Positions 4,531 through 6,119 of a stretch of DNA of 6,119 nt are shown piece after piece. Numbering within the stretch: position 1 is the first letter of the stretch; each line of letters opens with the position of its first letter. The stretch is from Anaerolineae bacterium. GTDB taxonomy: Bacteria > Chloroflexota > Anaerolineae > UBA4142. The notes below the pieces were generated by a model. The model saw only the letters and a list, made by a program, of their open reading frames with translations, searched no databases and was not told the DNA's origin. The stretch is from NCBI GenBank assembly GCA_027457205.1, contig DAIDTM010000588.1:1-6119 (forward strand), read 5' to 3'. Both the position numbers and the translations under genes were made by a program.

Positions 4531-6119
4531 ATGCAACCGCCCGATACGATCAATACTTTTGGCGCGATGCTGAAATACCTGCGCCGCCGCGCGCGGCTGA
4601 CGCAAATGGAACTCGGCATCGCCGTCGGCTATACCGAAGCGCACGTCTCGCGCCTTGAAAACAATCAGCGCCTGCCCGATCTCGCCGCCATCGCCGCGCT
4701 GTTCGTCCCGGCGCTGGACTTGCGGGACGATGCCGCGCTCGCCGCGCGCCTGCTCGAACTCGCGTCTTTGGCGCGCGGCGAAACGAAAATCCAGGCGACC
4801 GAAACCACCGCGACGACCGAGTCCATCGAAATCACCGGCGCGATTGAATCGATCCCGAAATTGCCAGCGTACTTTGTGCCGAGCGCGGTCCTGGCGCGTC
4901 TGCGCGAACGCGTGACCACCGAACGACACGTCGCGCTGTACGGCTTGCCCGGCATGGGCAAGACGACTTTTGCCGCCGCGCTGGCAGCCGAATTCGCGCG
5001 CGAGCAACCCGTCTTCTGGCTTACCTTCACCGAAGGCGTCACCACGTCGGTCGACAGCGTGATTCGTCAACTCGCCCTCTTTGCGCTCACGCAGGGGAAC
5101 GATCAGGTCGTGCCGCTGCTCACGCACGACGAACCTCACGCGCGCCCGCTGCCGCTCGATCAGCAGCTCGCCCTGCTCCAACCGACGCTGTCGCAGCAAG
5201 TGATGCTCTGTTTCGACAACGCCCACCTCACGCTCCAAGACACCGCCATCGTCCGGGTGTTCCACCATTTGATCGCGACGACGCGCGCGCGGCTGCTGTT
5301 GACGAGCCGCGAGGAACTGCCGCTGCCCGGCATCGCTCAAGTTCGCCTCGACGGATTGGCACGCGCGGAAACGGCGGTGTTGCTCGCGCAACTCGGCGCG
5401 CGGCTCTCGTCCGCACAAATCGAGCGACTCGTTCGCAAAACGGGCGGCAGTCCGATGCTCTTGCGACTGGCGAGCGGGCAATTGCGCGATGAGCGCACGG
5501 ATGTCCTGGAGCGGATCGATCACCTTGAATCCGAACCGGCGATTGCGGCGTATCTGCTCAACACGGTGCTGCGCTCGCTGCAAACTTCGGCGCGTCGCCT
5601 GTGCGAATTACTTGCCATTTTTCGTCAACCGATCAACCTGAACGACGAAACGCTGGTGGAACTCTTCCAGCCGGTTTTGCGCCAGCCGGCGCGGCGCTGG
5701 AGCGAAGCGCTCGCCGAATTGCAGCGCCGCCAGTTGATCGAACACCCGGCGCGCGCAGAACTACATCCCCTCGTGCGCGATCACATCTACGCCACGCTCG
5801 CCGGCGACCCGGCGCGGCGGCGCGCCTTGCATCGATTGGCAGGCGACTGGCTTGCCGGCATGTCCGAGCAAGAAGTGGAGGCGGCGTTCCATTACGGGCG
5901 CGCGAATCAGTTGCAGTCTGCCGCGGAGGTGCTGACCGATCGAGCGGGCGACATTATCAATCGCGCGCAGGCATTCGCGGCGGTGGAAGTCGTGGATGAA
6001 TTGATCGCGCGGGCGCGGCGAACCAAGAAGAATGCTACGCCACTACGCTTGCTGTTGACGCTGCGCGGCGATCTGCTCGCGTCGACGACGCGCGCGAACG
6101 AAGCCGAAGCGAACTATCG
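4531..6119 (+). CDS. XRE-family HTH / STAND (NB-ARC-like) ATPase regulator (3'-partial)
   Basis: A large protein cut by the right edge; 529 codons are visible without a stop. Residues 9-64 form an XRE/Cro-type helix-turn-helix (FGAMLKYLRRRARLTQMELG, then AHVSRLENNQRLPD). A STAND-type ATPase follows from about 110: Walker A GLPGMGKTT at 138-146 (Lys144), Walker B VMLCFDN at 224-230 (Asp229), the TSR sensor motif at 258-260, and GGSPMLL at 305-311, equivalent to the GLPL motif of NB-ARC proteins. A winged-helix segment with LHPLVRDHIY (411-420) comes next, and residues from about 440 look helical, ending in what appears to be the start of tetratricopeptide-like repeats. Such proteins typically bind a ligand through the C-terminal repeats and switch between ADP and ATP states. 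The HTH argues for transcriptional control. The start is uncertain: the ATG at 4531 lacks a clear Shine-Dalgarno, and an in-frame ATG at 4441 exists but would add an atypical N-terminus. Ligand and targets are unknown. Confidence 0.88.
   Translation, partial: MQPPDTINTFGAMLKYLRRRARLTQMELGIAVGYTEAHVSRLENNQRLPDLAAIAALFVPALDLRDDAALAARLLELASLARGETKIQATETTATTESIEITGAIESIPKLPAYFVPSAVLARLRERVTTERHVALYGLPGMGKTTFAAALAAEFAREQPVFWLTFTEGVTTSVDSVIRQLALFALTQGNDQVVPLLTHDEPHARPLPLDQQLALLQPTLSQQVMLCFDNAHLTLQDTAIVRVFHHLIATTRARLLLTSREELPLPGIAQVRLDGLARAETAVLLAQLGARLSSAQIERLVRKTGGSPMLLRLASGQLRDERTDVLERIDHLESEPAIAAYLLNTVLRSLQTSARRLCELLAIFRQPINLNDETLVELFQPVLRQPARRWSEALAELQRRQLIEHPARAELHPLVRDHIYATLAGDPARRRALHRLAGDWLAGMSEQEVEAAFHYGRANQLQSAAEVLTDRAGDIINRAQAFAAVEVVDELIARARRTKKNATPLRLLLTLRGDLLASTTRANEAEANY

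Noticed and set aside
4167..4619. A 150-codon minus-strand open frame in the divergent gap
   Set aside because: Its start lies antisense inside the XRE domain, and its C-terminal 50 residues are an Arg/Ser-rich string typical of a wrong frame. Only a possible remnant is kept as a low-interest finding.
4402..5583. A 393-codon minus-strand open frame rich in Arg, Gln and Glu
   Set aside because: It runs antisense to the XRE-STAND gene, whose HTH, Walker A, Walker B and TSR motifs are unmistakable. Its composition is that of an out-of-frame reading of GC-rich coding DNA.

Overview
The window is GC-rich bacterial DNA, and I read it as most likely from Chloroflexota (Anaerolineae-like). No marker gene proves this. 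The hints are an archaeal-type HMG-CoA synthase / thiolase / OB-fold gene trio in a bacterial setting, lipoproteins with Thr-Pro/Ala-Pro linkers or tails, and a large XRE-STAND regulator. All three are familiar in that phylum.

Left part (1-2656, + strand): an apparent operon for the first steps of the mevalonate (isoprenoid) pathway. It starts inside an archaeal-type HMG-CoA synthase whose N-terminus lies off the left edge. A complete thiolase (acetoacetyl-CoA thiolase type) follows, then a small DUF35-family protein with a zinc ribbon and an OB fold. In archaea these three proteins form one complex that passes acetoacetyl-CoA from the thiolase to the synthase; the same order here suggests the same assembly. 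Both intergenic gaps carry inverted repeats: a large nested hairpin at 905-982, and an arm at 2156-2167 with two overlapping possible partners at 2185-2204. A strong terminator at 2620-2656 closes the operon.

Middle part (2703-4143, - strand): two lipoprotein genes convergent with the mevalonate operon. The upstream one (187 aa) has no domain I recognise. The downstream one (255 aa) has a Pro/Ala/Thr/Ser-rich linker followed by a LolA/LppX-like domain. Each has a clear lipobox and a good ribosome binding site, and the terminator at 2620-2656 could serve both converging units.

Right part (4144-6119): a divergent intergenic stretch of nearly 400 bases, then a + strand gene running off the right edge. 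It encodes an XRE helix-turn-helix domain fused to a STAND/NB-ARC-type ATPase with a winged-helix segment and the start of an apparent helical-repeat region. It is probably a signal-responsive transcription regulator; its targets are unknown.

I see no tRNA, rRNA, CRISPR array, insertion sequence or phage gene. Nothing here is clearly a new system. The most unusual points are the structured gaps inside the mevalonate operon, the thiolase active site, and the uncharacterised lipoprotein pair beside the XRE-STAND regulator.
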